In this document: positions 6,508 through 14,413 of the stretch, one piece after another | How the letters are laid out: the number at the start of each line of letters is the position of its first letter | How positions within the stretch are numbered: position 1 is the stretch's first letter | Origin: Fusobacterium sp. | GTDB lineage: Bacteria; Fusobacteriota; Fusobacteriia; Fusobacteriales; Fusobacteriaceae | Assembly (NCBI GenBank): GCA_020024855.1 | Contig: JAHHTB010000029.1 | Span: 1-15,337, forward strand | Length of the DNA stretch: 15,337 bases | Direction: 5' to 3' | The notes under the pieces: model-generated | Databases searched by the model: none | What the model was told of the DNA's origin: nothing | What the model saw: only the letters and a program-made list of their open reading frames with translations | Position numbers and translations under genes: made by a program

Positions 6508-9117
6508 TTATCTTCCACAACATTTATTATATGGTTTTCCACTTCCACATGGACATGGTCCTTCAGGATTATTGTCTCCTCCTGTAAGTTCTGTTTCTTC
6601 AAGATTATCTTTAGTTCTTACAACTACTTTAAACATATATGAAGTTGTTTCCATTTTAATAGTTTCAAGCATTCTTCCATAAAGTTCTCCTGAAAGAAGT
6701 TTGTATTCAACAACGGGATCTTTTTGTCCATAAGATCTTAGATAGATTCCTTCTCTTAAACCATCAAGAGCTTTTAAGTGTTCTCTCCATCTGTTATCAA
6801 CTACTTCAAATAGAACATATTTTTCTATTTCTCTCATTAAATCAGAACCAATTTCATTTTCTCTTTCTTGATATTTATTTTCAATATCTTTAAATAATTT
6901 TTCAGCATATTCTTCAATACCATAAGATTTATATTCATCTAAATCTGTGATTTCATATCCATAGTTTTCTTCAAGGAATTCAGAAAGTCCTTTTATATCC
7001 CATTCATCTTTAAATTCTCCAACAAATCTTTCGATAACAGCAGATTGAATAGTTCCTCTTAACATTTCAGTAATGATATCTTTTAAATCAGTTTTAACAA
7101 GAGCTTCATTTCTACTAGCATAAATTGCTTCTCTTTGTTTGTTCATAACATCATCAAACTCAAGAAGAGATTTTCTTATTCCAAAGTTTCTTGACTCTAC
7201 TTTTTTCTGAGCATTTTCAATAGCTTTACTTATCATTTTGTGAGCAATAGGCTCTCCTTTAGGAATACCAAGTTTTTCCATAACAGCTTTTACTCTGTCA
7301 GAACCAAAAAGTTTCATTAAGTCATCTTCAAGTGAAAGATAGAATTGAGATTCTCCAGGATCTCCTTGTCTTCCAGATCTTCCTCTTAATTGGTTATCAA
7401 TTCTTCTTGATTCATGTCTTTCAGTTCCAAGAATATATAATCCACCAAGAGCTTTAACTTTTTCTTTTTCAATATTACATTGCTCAATATATTTATTTAA
7501 AATTTCATTATATTTTTCATCAGTTATAGGTACTTCACTTTTTGCCATAAAATCAGGATTTCCACCAAGCATGATGTCAGTTCCTCTACCAGCCATGTTT
7601 GTTGCTATTGTAACAGCTTTATATCTTCCAGCTTGTGCAACTATCTCAGCTTCTTGAGCATGGTATTTAGCATTCAATACATTATGTGGAATATGAATTT
7701 CATTTAATTTTTTAGATAAAAGTTCAGAACCTTGAATTGTTATTGTTCCAACAAGAACAGGTTGTCCTTTATCATGAAGTTCTTTTATTTTATCAACAAT
7801 AGCATCTATTTTTTCCTCTTTAGTTTTATAGATAATATCTCCATTATCTTTTCTTAAAATAGGTTTATTTGTAGGAATTATTATAACTTCAAGTCCATAT
7901 ATATGCATAAACTCAGCAGCTTCAGTTTCAGCTGTACCAGTCATACCAGAAAGTTTTTTATACATTCTGAAATAGTTTTGAAGAGTAATTGATGCAAGAG
8001 TTTGATTTTCACTTGCTATTTTAACTCCTTCTTTAGCTTCAATAGCTTGGTGAAGTCCATCAGAATATCTTCTTCCCTCTAAGGCTCTTCCTGTAAACTC
8101 ATCAATTATTATTACTTCATTTTCTCTTACAAGATAATCTTTATCTCTAACAAAAAGTTCTTTTGCTTTTAAAGATTGCATTAGGTAGTGAGTAAGTTCA
8201 ATATTATTTGGTGAGTAAAGGTTATCAAGTCCAAGCATTTTTTCAACTTTCTTGACTCCCTTTTCAGTAAGAGTAACATTTTTACCTTTTTCATCAACCT
8301 CATAATCTTTCCAAACTTCCTCAGGGAAATTCATCTCTTTTTTCTTTTTAACATCTAGTATTTTTTCAGTTTCTCTACTTCTTTCAAGCATAGTAGCCAC
8401 TTGAAAAAATGTTTGATAAAGTTTTGCAGTATTTGCAGCTGCTCCAGAAATTATAAGAGGTGTTCTTGCTTCGTCAATAAGAATTGAGTCAACCTCATCA
8501 ACTATACAGAAGTTTAATTCTCTTTGAACTTTATCTTCAAGTTTTGCAACCATGTTATCTCTTAAATAGTCAAAACCAAATTCAGAGTTAGTTCCATAAG
8601 TAATATCAGCTTCATAAGCAGCTTTTCTTAAATCATTATCAAGCCCATTAATGATAACACCAGAAGTAAGACCAAGGAAAGAATAAAGTTGTCCCATTTG
8701 GTCTCTATCTCTTTGAGCAAGATAGTCGTTTACTGTAATTACATGAACCCCTTTTCCAGTAAGAGCATTAAGATAAATTGCAGTAGTGGCAACAAGAGTT
8801 TTTCCTTCTCCTGTTTTCATCTCAGTAATTTTACCTTCATGAAGTACAATACCTCCAATAAGTTGTACATCATAGTGTCTCATTCTAAGAACTCTTTTTG
8901 ATGCTTCTCTTACAGTGGCAAAAGCCTCAACAAGAATATCATCAAGAGTTTCACCATTTGCAATTCTTTTTTTGAACTCTTCAGTTTTACTTTTTAACTC
9001 TTCATCAGAAAGTTTTTCAAAGTCAGGTTCAAGAGCATTAATTTTTGCAACAGTTTTTCTCATTCTTTTTACTTCTCTGTCATTTTTTGTACCAAAGATT
9101 GCTTTTAATAACCCCAT
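6508..9117 (-). CDS. secA: Protein translocase ATPase SecA
   Basis: This is the 869-residue motor of the Sec pathway. It pushes unfolded preproteins through SecYEG using ATP and cycles between cytosol and inner membrane. Walker A is MKTGEGKT at 100-107, the DEAD-type Walker B is VDEVDSILIDEAR around 206-218, the preprotein cross-linking region follows, and motif VI of the second helicase lobe appears as QLRGRSGRQGDPG. The C-terminus ends in a zinc-binding SEC-C motif, CPCGSGKPYNKCC, with Cys855, Cys857, Cys866 and Cys867; this tail usually binds SecB or ribosomes. It is intact and of ordinary length. The ATG follows GAGAGGAAA and a promoter candidate lies in the 98-bp gap after ligA. The lipoprotein encoded next is itself a Sec substrate. 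Confidence 0.98.
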   Translation of the reverse strand: MGLLKAIFGTKNDREVKRMRKTVAKINALEPDFEKLSDEELKSKTEEFKKRIANGETLDDILVEAFATVREASKRVLRMRHYDVQLIGGIVLHEGKITEMKTGEGKTLVATTAIYLNALTGKGVHVITVNDYLAQRDRDQMGQLYSFLGLTSGVIINGLDNDLRKAAYEADITYGTNSEFGFDYLRDNMVAKLEDKVQRELNFCIVDEVDSILIDEARTPLIISGAAANTAKLYQTFFQVATMLERSRETEKILDVKKKKEMNFPEEVWKDYEVDEKGKNVTLTEKGVKKVEKMLGLDNLYSPNNIELTHYLMQSLKAKELFVRDKDYLVRENEVIIIDEFTGRALEGRRYSDGLHQAIEAKEGVKIASENQTLASITLQNYFRMYKKLSGMTGTAETEAAEFMHIYGLEVIIIPTNKPILRKDNGDIIYKTKEEKIDAIVDKIKELHDKGQPVLVGTITIQGSELLSKKLNEIHIPHNVLNAKYHAQEAEIVAQAGRYKAVTIATNMAGRGTDIMLGGNPDFMAKSEVPITDEKYNEILNKYIEQCNIEKEKVKALGGLYILGTERHESRRIDNQLRGRSGRQGDPGESQFYLSLEDDLMKLFGSDRVKAVMEKLGIPKGEPIAHKMISKAIENAQKKVESRNFGIRKSLLEFDDVMNKQREAIYASRNEALVKTDLKDIITEMLRGTIQSAVIERFVGEFKDEWDIKGLSEFLEENYGYEITDLDEYKSYGIEEYAEKLFKDIENKYQERENEIGSDLMREIEKYVLFEVVDNRWREHLKALDGLREGIYLRSYGQKDPVVEYKLLSGELYGRMLETIKMETTSYMFKVVVRTKDNLEETELTGGDNNPEGPCPCGSGKPYNKCCGR

Positions 9118-9168
9118 TTATTTTTCCTCTCTATTACTAATTTTATTTAATACAATTTTACATTTTAA

Positions 9169-9197
9169 ATACTATCATAAACTAATCTCTTAGTCAA
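9169..9197 (-). promoter_or_regulatory. Predicted sigma-70 promoter of secA
   Basis: On the minus strand the -35 box is TTGACT (9192-9197) and the -10 box is TAGTAT (9169-9174), 17 bp apart. A TG one base before the -10 box gives an extended -10. It lies in the gap between ligA and secA, about 50 bp before the secA ATG. The prediction is by sequence match only. Confidence 0.5.
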
Positions 9198-9215
9198 ACA
9201 AAGCATTGTTTTTAA

Positions 9216-11240
9216 TTAATTTTTTTCATTTATCATATTAAAAAATTCTTCTTCGGAAAGAATTTTTATAGTTCCAATATCTTGAGCTTTTTTTAATTTA
9301 CTACCAGCATCTTTTCCTACTATTAAATAGTCTAAGTTTTTGCTTACAGATGAAAGATTTTTTCCACCAAATTTTTCAATTTCTTCTTGTATCTCTTTTC
9401 TTGAAAATTTTTCAAGTTTTCCTGTAACTAAGAAATTTTTACTTTGGAATATATCTTTCTCAACTTTAGACTCTTTAAGTTGTGAAAAGTTTACACCAAA
9501 TTCTTTTAGTTTTTCTATATTTGAAATATTAGTAGAATCTCTCATAAAATCAAAAACTGATTTTGCAACTTTTTCTCCAACACCATCAATAGAAAGTAAA
9601 TTTTCCTCAGACATTGCCATAAGAACATCTATATTTTTACTTTTATCAGCTAAAACATTTGCTAAAAATTTTCCAACATAAGGAATACCAAGAGCATAAA
9701 GAGTTTTAGAATAATCTCTATTTTTGCTTTCTTCAATAGAGTTTAAAAGATTTTCTACACTTTTTTCTCCCATTTTTTCAAGTCCAACTATATCTTGTCT
9801 ATAATTTTTAAGAGAATAGATATCTGTTATATTTTTTATGAAACCAAGTTCAAGAAATCTTTCAACAATCTTTTCTCCAAGCCCTATTATATTCATTGCA
9901 TCTCTTGAAACAAAATATTCAATTCTTCCTTGGATTTTTCCCATACAATGTTTATTTACACATTTTAAATCTACAAGTCCCTCTTCTTTTTCAAGGATAG
10001 AATCACAGATAGGGCATTTTTCAGGTGGAGTTACAATTTTTTCTTCCCCAGTTCTTACTTCTTTGATAGATTTTACAACTTGAGGAATAATTTCAGCAGC
10101 TTTTTCTATTATAACTCTATCCCCTATTCTAATATCTTTTCTTTCAATTTCATCAAAGTTGTGAAGACTAGCTCTTTTTACTTTACTTCCAGAAACTTCA
10201 ACTTCTTCTAATTCTGCAACAGGAGTAACCTTTCCTGTTCTTCCCACTTGCCATGTTATATCAAGTAGTTTTGTAGAAACCTGTTTAGCAGGAAATTTAT
10301 ATGCTATTGCCCATCTAGGACTTTTTGTTGTATTTCCAAGGATATTCCAAAGTTTAAGATCGTTTACTTTTATAACCATTCCATCAGTTTCATAATCAAG
10401 TTTTTCTTTTTTCTTTTTCCAGTATTCTATTCTTTTTTCTAATTCATCAGTAGTCGAGATAACTTCTCCTATTTTGGTTGTTTTTAAACCAAGTTTTTCT
10501 ATATAATCAAGAGCCTCTCTATGAGTTGATAAGTTATATATTTCAGGATTTACTATAAAATAGAAATAGCAATCAAGCTCTCTTTCTTTAACAATATTAG
10601 AATCAATCTGTCTTAATGTTCCACTTGCTGCATTTCTTGGATTAGCAAAAATCTCCTCGTTAGCTTCCATTCTTTTTTTATTTAATTCTTCAAACTTACT
10701 TATAGGAAGAACTATCTCTCCTCTTACTTCTATATCAATATTTTTTTTTAAAAATTTAGGAACAGATTTTATTTGCATAACATTTTCAGTTACATCTTCA
10801 CCAATAACTCCATCCCCTCTTGTGATAGCTTTTATAAGTTTTCCATTTTCATAAATTACACTTATAGAAAGTCCATCAAGTTTTACTTCTAAAACATAAT
10901 CAATTTTATTTTTTTCACTTTTTTCTTGAAATATAATTTTTTCAGCTCTTTTTGTAAAATCTTCAATATCATTAATATTGTAGCTATTTGAAAGACTAAG
11001 CATAGGACTTTTGTGAGCAACTTTTTCAAACTTTGTATCTTTTAAACTAGAACCTACATTTATACTGGGTGATAAACTATTTAAAAATTCTGGATATTCT
11101 TTCTCAAGTTTTTCAAGTTTTTTTAAAAGATTATCATATTCAACATCAGAAATTAAACTTTCATTTTTTGAATAGTAATAATAGTTATATCTTTCTAATT
11201 CTTCTCTTAGATTTTTAATCTCTTTTTCTACATTTTCCAT
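9216..11240 (-). CDS. ligA: NAD-dependent DNA ligase LigA
   Basis: This 674-residue protein seals nicks during replication and repair using NAD+. The N-terminal Ia domain holds the YYYSKNESLISDVEYD NMN-binding segment. The adenylation domain contains the nucleotidyl-lysine motif VKLDG with Lys120. An OB-fold follows, then a four-cysteine zinc finger (CPIC ... CVNKHC, around residues 405-430). After that come helix-hairpin-helix units (NIIGLGEKIV, GLEKMGEKSV, SIDGVGEKVA) and a C-terminal BRCT domain (FLVTGKLEKFSRKEI to LSEEEFF). All domains are present in the usual order and at normal length. An AGGAG site precedes the ATG, and a good promoter lies just upstream, after the permease terminator. 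The 98-bp gap before secA carries a promoter candidate, so the two may be separately transcribed. Confidence 0.98.
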   Translation of the reverse strand: MENVEKEIKNLREELERYNYYYYSKNESLISDVEYDNLLKKLEKLEKEYPEFLNSLSPSINVGSSLKDTKFEKVAHKSPMLSLSNSYNINDIEDFTKRAEKIIFQEKSEKNKIDYVLEVKLDGLSISVIYENGKLIKAITRGDGVIGEDVTENVMQIKSVPKFLKKNIDIEVRGEIVLPISKFEELNKKRMEANEEIFANPRNAASGTLRQIDSNIVKERELDCYFYFIVNPEIYNLSTHREALDYIEKLGLKTTKIGEVISTTDELEKRIEYWKKKKEKLDYETDGMVIKVNDLKLWNILGNTTKSPRWAIAYKFPAKQVSTKLLDITWQVGRTGKVTPVAELEEVEVSGSKVKRASLHNFDEIERKDIRIGDRVIIEKAAEIIPQVVKSIKEVRTGEEKIVTPPEKCPICDSILEKEEGLVDLKCVNKHCMGKIQGRIEYFVSRDAMNIIGLGEKIVERFLELGFIKNITDIYSLKNYRQDIVGLEKMGEKSVENLLNSIEESKNRDYSKTLYALGIPYVGKFLANVLADKSKNIDVLMAMSEENLLSIDGVGEKVAKSVFDFMRDSTNISNIEKLKEFGVNFSQLKESKVEKDIFQSKNFLVTGKLEKFSRKEIQEEIEKFGGKNLSSVSKNLDYLIVGKDAGSKLKKAQDIGTIKILSEEEFFNMINEKN

Positions 11241-11277
11241 TAATTTGTCACTCCTAAACTTTATATTTTATAAAATA

Positions 11278-11307
11278 ATTATAACTTTTTTATTATTAAA
11301 ATGTCTA
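11278..11307 (-). promoter_or_regulatory. Predicted sigma-70 promoter of ligA
   Basis: On the minus strand the -35 box is TAGACA (11302-11307) and the -10 box is a perfect TATAAT (11278-11283), separated by 18 bp. It lies between the permease terminator and ligA, with about 30 nt of leader before the ATG. This supports ligA starting a new transcript. Confidence 0.6.
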
Positions 11308-11311
11308 TCCT

Positions 11312-11347
11312 AAAAAACCCTGTACTAATAAATTTATTAATACAGGG
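11312..11347 (-). terminator. Intrinsic terminator behind the amino acid permease gene
   Basis: The arms CCCTGTA and TACAGGG bound a 30-nt hairpin (11318-11347) that continues as an AT-rich stem with one C-A mismatch. On the minus strand it is followed at once by six T residues (11312-11317). It starts 8 bp after the permease stop codon and separates that gene from ligA. Confidence 0.88.
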
Positions 11348-11355
11348 CTAAATTT

Positions 11356-12681
11356 TTAACTATTTTTTCTTTTCCAGAAAAGAAGAGAGATAAAAATAAC
11401 AATTAAACAAATTCCAAAATAAAGAATAGTCATTGGATTTTGAAGTCCACCAATTACAATAAGAAGTGAACCAAAGATTGCAAGGATAGGAATAATTATT
11501 CCACGAATCTTACTTTCAACCTCTCCTTTTAAATATAATTTTATAACACAAATATAAAGAATTATATAAAGAATATAACTTGCTACAACAGGAATTTCAG
11601 AAACATCTGAGTTTGGAATAAGATTATATTTTTGTACAATGTAGTTTATATATTCCCATACACAAGTTATTAAGAAAGCAATTAAAGCAGAGTATTCTGG
11701 TAGTTGTGTTTTCTCATTGACTTTTTTTAATTTTTCTTCCATAGGGAACATTCCTCTAAGAGCAAGAGAATAAGGAAGACGAATAAATCCAAGTATGAAA
11801 CCGTTAAGAGTTCCTAAAACGGAAATTATTACAAATGTTAAAATAATTTTTGCTCCCATTTCTCCAAAAAGTTTTATAGCAGCAACATTTACATGTTGAT
11901 CTCCTAATTCAATAATATTAGCAGGACCAATTAAGAAACTTATTCCAGCAAAATAGAAAATATATGCAGCTAAAACAAATATCGGACCAACAATTAAAGC
12001 TATTGGAAGATTTCTTTTTGAATTTTTAATTTCATGAGCTATTGATGTAGAAACAACCCAACCATCATATGAAAAGGCAATAGGTCCAAGTGCAGCAAGC
12101 CAGTTTATAGAAGAACTAGTTGTTAATTTTTCAGTAATAGGCATTGCCATATGAGGATCTCCAAAAATAAACCCAGCAGCTGCTATTATAATAAGAGGAA
12201 TCATTTTTATAATTGTAGCACAATTTTGAAAATATCCTCCAAGGTTGGCAGATAAAGCATTTATACTAAAATATATTATAGTTGCAATAAGTCCAATTAC
12301 TCCTGTTAGTTCATGACTAGCATTTATTCCAAAAAGCATACTTATATATACTCCAACAACCCAAGATACAACAACTATTACAGCAGGGTAATAGATAAAT
12401 ACTTGAAACCAACCAAAAGCACAAGCTGTTTTTTTGCTAGAAAATTCATCAGCATAAGTAATAAGTCCACCAGCTTTAGTGGTTTTAGATGCTAAAACTC
12501 CAATAGCAAGACTTCCAAATATAATTCCAATGGCTGCTAATGAAAATAGAATAACTCCATTTTTTATATTTCCATTTGTATAGATTAGAATATTGTCACT
12601 TTTAAAAAATATTCCTGAACCAATTACTGTACCTATTATCATTGTAATAGCAGTAAATAAACTATATTCTTTTTTTTTCAT
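11356..12681 (-). CDS. APC-family amino acid permease
   Basis: This 441-residue, very hydrophobic inner-membrane protein has the size and about 12 membrane segments expected of the amino acid-polyamine-organocation superfamily. GTVIGSGIF at 17-25 is the unwound, substrate-binding part of the first membrane helix. The FSYDGW (203-208) and EIKNSKRNLP (217-226) elements around helix 6 resemble the LAT/SteT branch of exchangers. The substrate cannot be read from the sequence; a neutral amino acid exchanger or importer is the most reasonable guess. It is a single-gene unit: flavodoxin upstream ends in its own terminator, and a terminator follows the permease. An AAGGAG site precedes the ATG. A 29-bp palindrome across its promoter suggests dedicated transcriptional control. 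Confidence 0.9.
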   Translation of the reverse strand: MKKKEYSLFTAITMIIGTVIGSGIFFKSDNILIYTNGNIKNGVILFSLAAIGIIFGSLAIGVLASKTTKAGGLITYADEFSSKKTACAFGWFQVFIYYPAVIVVVSWVVGVYISMLFGINASHELTGVIGLIATIIYFSINALSANLGGYFQNCATIIKMIPLIIIAAAGFIFGDPHMAMPITEKLTTSSSINWLAALGPIAFSYDGWVVSTSIAHEIKNSKRNLPIALIVGPIFVLAAYIFYFAGISFLIGPANIIELGDQHVNVAAIKLFGEMGAKIILTFVIISVLGTLNGFILGFIRLPYSLALRGMFPMEEKLKKVNEKTQLPEYSALIAFLITCVWEYINYIVQKYNLIPNSDVSEIPVVASYILYIILYICVIKLYLKGEVESKIRGIIIPILAIFGSLLIVIGGLQNPMTILYFGICLIVIFISLLFWKRKNS

Positions 12682-12747
12682 AATTTCTCCTTACGTTTTT
12701 ATATATTAATAACATATATGGGTTAAAAAAATTTTTTGATACGTCAA

Positions 12748-12776
12748 ATTATACACTATTATTCATTTTTTGAAAA
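12748..12776 (-). promoter_or_regulatory. Predicted promoter of the permease gene
   Basis: On the minus strand a perfect -10 box TATAAT (12748-12753) lies 17 bp from a weaker -35 box TTTTCA (12771-12776). Transcription would start near 12741, giving a leader of about 60 nt. The -35 box and spacer are covered by the palindrome at 12757-12785. Confidence 0.5.
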
Positions 12777-12785
12777 TGAATAATA
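12757..12785. promoter_or_regulatory. 29-bp palindrome, putative operator
   Basis: Two perfect 13-bp arms (TATTATTCATTTT at 12757-12769 and its complement at 12773-12785) flank a 3-bp centre. The element covers the spacer and -35 box of the permease promoter and begins 3 bp from the -10 box, the usual place for a repressor site. It lies upstream of the predicted start of transcription, so it would act as DNA rather than RNA. The binding protein is unknown. Confidence 0.5.
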
Positions 12786-12852
12786 TTTTATTATAGATGT
12801 AACATTTAAATAAAAAATTTTATTTCTTTTAATAATTATGAGATAGAAAGAG

Positions 12853-12892
12853 AAAATAAAAAAGCATGAGATTTTTAAACCTCATGCTTTTT
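12853..12892 (-). terminator. Intrinsic terminator behind the flavodoxin gene
   Basis: A 12-bp perfect stem (12859-12870 with 12881-12892; core GCATGAG/CTCATGC) closes a 10-nt loop. On the minus strand it is followed by a T-rich tract. The stem is A/T-flanked on both sides, so it could also stop plus-strand transcription. It lies 15 bp after the flavodoxin stop. Confidence 0.9.
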
Positions 12893-12907
12893 GGCTAATA
12901 TTTAATT

Positions 12908-13411
12908 TTAGTAAAAATTCTTTTTAAGGACTTTAACCCATGCCATAATTCTATCTGGAGTTTCATCATCTTGATTATTTTCATCTAATGCAAGACCTAC
13001 AAATTGATCCCCTATAACAGAATTAGTTTCTTCATATTTATATCCTACATTTGAAGTAAATCCTATAACCTCTCCACCATTTTTAGTAACAACATCATAA
13101 AGAACTCTCATTCCACCAACGAAAGATTCTCCAAATGCAAATTGATTTCCAAGTCCTACAATAGCAACTCTTTTTCCTGTGAAATCAATTTTTTCAAATT
13201 CAGGCATAACATTTGTCCAATCTTCTTGTACTTCTCCAACTCCATAAGTAGGTGTTAAAAGAATAAGATTTTTAAATTCAGGCATAGTGTCTATACCATC
13301 AGCTACATTTATAGTTTCATAATTTTCTTTTCTTAAATTGAATTCTATTTCCTCAGCAATAGCAGCTGTTTTTCCTGTGTTTGAACCATAAAAGATTCCA
13401 ATTTTTTCCAT
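12908..13411 (-). CDS. fldA: Flavodoxin (long-chain type)
   Basis: This 167-residue cytoplasmic FMN protein is a low-potential one-electron carrier for radical SAM enzymes, nitroreductases and other anaerobic enzymes. The FMN phosphate loop is GSNTGKT at 9-15. The two loops flanking the flavin ring are PTYGVGEVQEDW (54-65) and GLGNQFAFGESF (86-97). A C-terminal DENNQDDETPDRI segment fits the long-chain group. At the flavin-stacking positions this protein has Tyr56 and Phe93, where many relatives have Trp and Tyr. The start at 13411 has an AGGAGG site at proper spacing; an in-frame ATG at 13444 would overlap tcdA and add residues not expected for a flavodoxin. It begins 2 bp after the tcdA stop, so the two are probably co-transcribed and translationally linked. 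Confidence 0.93.
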   Translation of the reverse strand: MEKIGIFYGSNTGKTAAIAEEIEFNLRKENYETINVADGIDTMPEFKNLILLTPTYGVGEVQEDWTNVMPEFEKIDFTGKRVAIVGLGNQFAFGESFVGGMRVLYDVVTKNGGEVIGFTSNVGYKYEETNSVIGDQFVGLALDENNQDDETPDRIMAWVKVLKKNFY

Positions 13412-13413
13412 GA

Positions 13414-14136
13414 TTAATTTCCTCCTAAATTTTTTAAACCACAAATATCTTTAATTACTTCACTACCAATTATAAGACCAGCAACAGATGGAACAAAAGA
13501 AATACTTCCAACATTTTTAGATTTTTCTCTACTACCATCTTCATTTAAAGGTTTCATAGGTAGTTCTTTAGAGTAAATAACTTTAAGTTTTTTTATTCTT
13601 CTTTCTTTAAGTTCTTTTCTCATAACCTTTGCTAAAGGACAAACAGATGTTTTATAAATATCACTTACCTCAAGCATAGTAGGATTTATTTTATTTCCTG
13701 TTCCCATAGATGAAATTATAGGAATATTATTTTTTATAGATGTTTCTATTAAATCAAGTTTTGATGAAACTAAATCAATGGCATCTACAACATAATCGTA
13801 TTTTTTTTCTTTAAAAAATAAATCTCTAGTTTCTTCATTATATTTCTCTTTATAAATATGAATTTTAATATTTGGATTTATTGAAAGAGCTCTTTCTTTA
13901 ACTACAGAAACTTTATCAAGTCCTATTGTATTTTGTGTAGCGATTATTTGTCTATTTATATTAGTAATATCAATAGTATCATAGTCAACAATAGAAAGTT
14001 CCCCTATTCCACCTCTTACAAGGGCTTCAATAGTAAATCCTCCAACTCCTCCAGTACCAAAAACAATAACATGAGAATTTTGTAATTTATCTAAATTTTT
14101 TTTTCCTATTAAGAGTTCTTCTCTTTGAAAGATCAT
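13414..14136 (-). CDS. tcdA: tRNA threonylcarbamoyladenosine dehydratase TcdA (ThiF/MoeB-like)
   Basis: This 240-residue E1-like enzyme uses ATP to cyclise the t6A base at tRNA position 37 to its ct6A form. The nucleotide loop is GTGGVG at 27-32. The DYDTIDITNINRQ stretch that follows is the conserved E1-family segment that positions ATP and Mg. The CPLAKVMRKELKERRI part and the lack of zinc-binding CxxC pairs point to TcdA (CsdL/YgdL) rather than MoeB or ThiF. I chose the ATG at 14136 because an AGGATGG site sits about 6 nt before it; the ATG three codons upstream (14145) has AGG directly against it, with no spacing. It is the first gene of a two-gene unit with flavodoxin and diverges from rplU. 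Confidence 0.88.
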   Translation of the reverse strand: MIFQREELLIGKKNLDKLQNSHVIVFGTGGVGGFTIEALVRGGIGELSIVDYDTIDITNINRQIIATQNTIGLDKVSVVKERALSINPNIKIHIYKEKYNEETRDLFFKEKKYDYVVDAIDLVSSKLDLIETSIKNNIPIISSMGTGNKINPTMLEVSDIYKTSVCPLAKVMRKELKERRIKKLKVIYSKELPMKPLNEDGSREKSKNVGSISFVPSVAGLIIGSEVIKDICGLKNLGGN

Positions 14137-14177
14137 AAATACCATCCTGTATAATTTTTTACTAAATCAATAAGGAA

Positions 14178-14206
14178 ATTATAACCTTATAAAGATTAAA
14201 AAGCAA
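14178..14206 (-). promoter_or_regulatory. Predicted promoter of tcdA-fldA
   Basis: On the minus strand a perfect -10 box TATAAT (14178-14183) is 17 bp from a weak -35 box TTGCTT (14201-14206). It lies about 40 bp before the tcdA start, in the 268-bp divergent gap shared with rplU. Between it and the rplU promoter (about 14207-14312) I see only AT-rich sequence. Confidence 0.5.
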
Positions 14207-14312
14207 TATATTTTTATTTACATAAGAATTGAAAAAGGTATATGTTTTTAAAATAAACACTAAGATAGGAAAATCATATAGAATTAAATTCATCAAAAAA
14301 GAATAAAAGCCC

Positions 14313-14341
14313 TTGACATATAAAGCTAAATATAGTATTAT
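14313..14341 (+). promoter_or_regulatory. Strong predicted sigma-70 promoter of rplU-prp-rpmA
   Basis: A perfect -35 box TTGACA (14313-14318) is 17 bp from a near-perfect -10 box TATTAT (14336-14341). Transcription is expected to start near 14348, so almost the whole leader is the structured element at 14347-14401. Confidence 0.8.
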
Positions 14342-14346
14342 ATTCT

Positions 14347-14401
14347 AAGTTACGCATGATGAAGGTCATCAGCAACCTGTCATCAGCGATTAATACTTTT
14401 T
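14347..14401 (+). ncRNA. Structured rplU leader, possible L21-type ribosomal-protein regulatory RNA
   Basis: The leader folds into one long hairpin. AAG-TTA-CGC (14347-14355), TGATGA (14357-14362) and AGGT (14363-14366) pair with ACCT (14375-14378), TCATCA (14380-14385), GCG (14386-14388), TAA (14391-14393) and CTT (14396-14398), with small bulges. Five T residues (14397-14401) follow and abut the GGAGGTG ribosome binding site (14402-14408). GTCATCAGC occurs twice (14365-14373 and 14379-14387), so TGATGA can instead pair with the nearer copy. This looks like attenuation or ribosome-site control of the operon, as in known ribosomal-protein leaders; the ligand is not known. Confidence 0.6.
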
Positions 14402-14413
14402 GGAGGTGTTAGA

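Noticed and set aside
6483..6602. N-terminal extension of the lipoprotein frame into the secA 3' end
   Set aside because: The internal ATG at 6482 has a strong AGGAGG site and opens directly into a lipoprotein signal peptide; the upstream part would bury that signal.
8689..9193. Plus-strand open frames opposite the secA 5' region
   Set aside because: They are antisense shadows with Ser/Phe-rich composition and no ribosome binding site or recognisable motif.
9196..9211. Small hairpin AAACAA/TTGTTT just after ligA as a terminator
   Set aside because: The stem is only six A/T-rich pairs and no T-run follows on the minus strand; part of it overlaps the predicted secA -35 region.
12682..12741. 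Riboswitch in the permease leader
   Set aside because: The leader is about 60 nt and AT-rich, with only short weak self-complementary stretches and no recognisable aptamer.
12757..12785. ArgR operator in the permease promoter
   Set aside because: ArgR boxes have TGAAT before ATTCA around a short centre; here the order is reversed (ATTCA outer-left, TGAAT outer-right), so the match is not convincing.
13412..13444. Longer flavodoxin start inside tcdA
   Set aside because: The 11 extra residues are not flavodoxin-like, and the ATG at 13411 has an ideal ribosome binding site.
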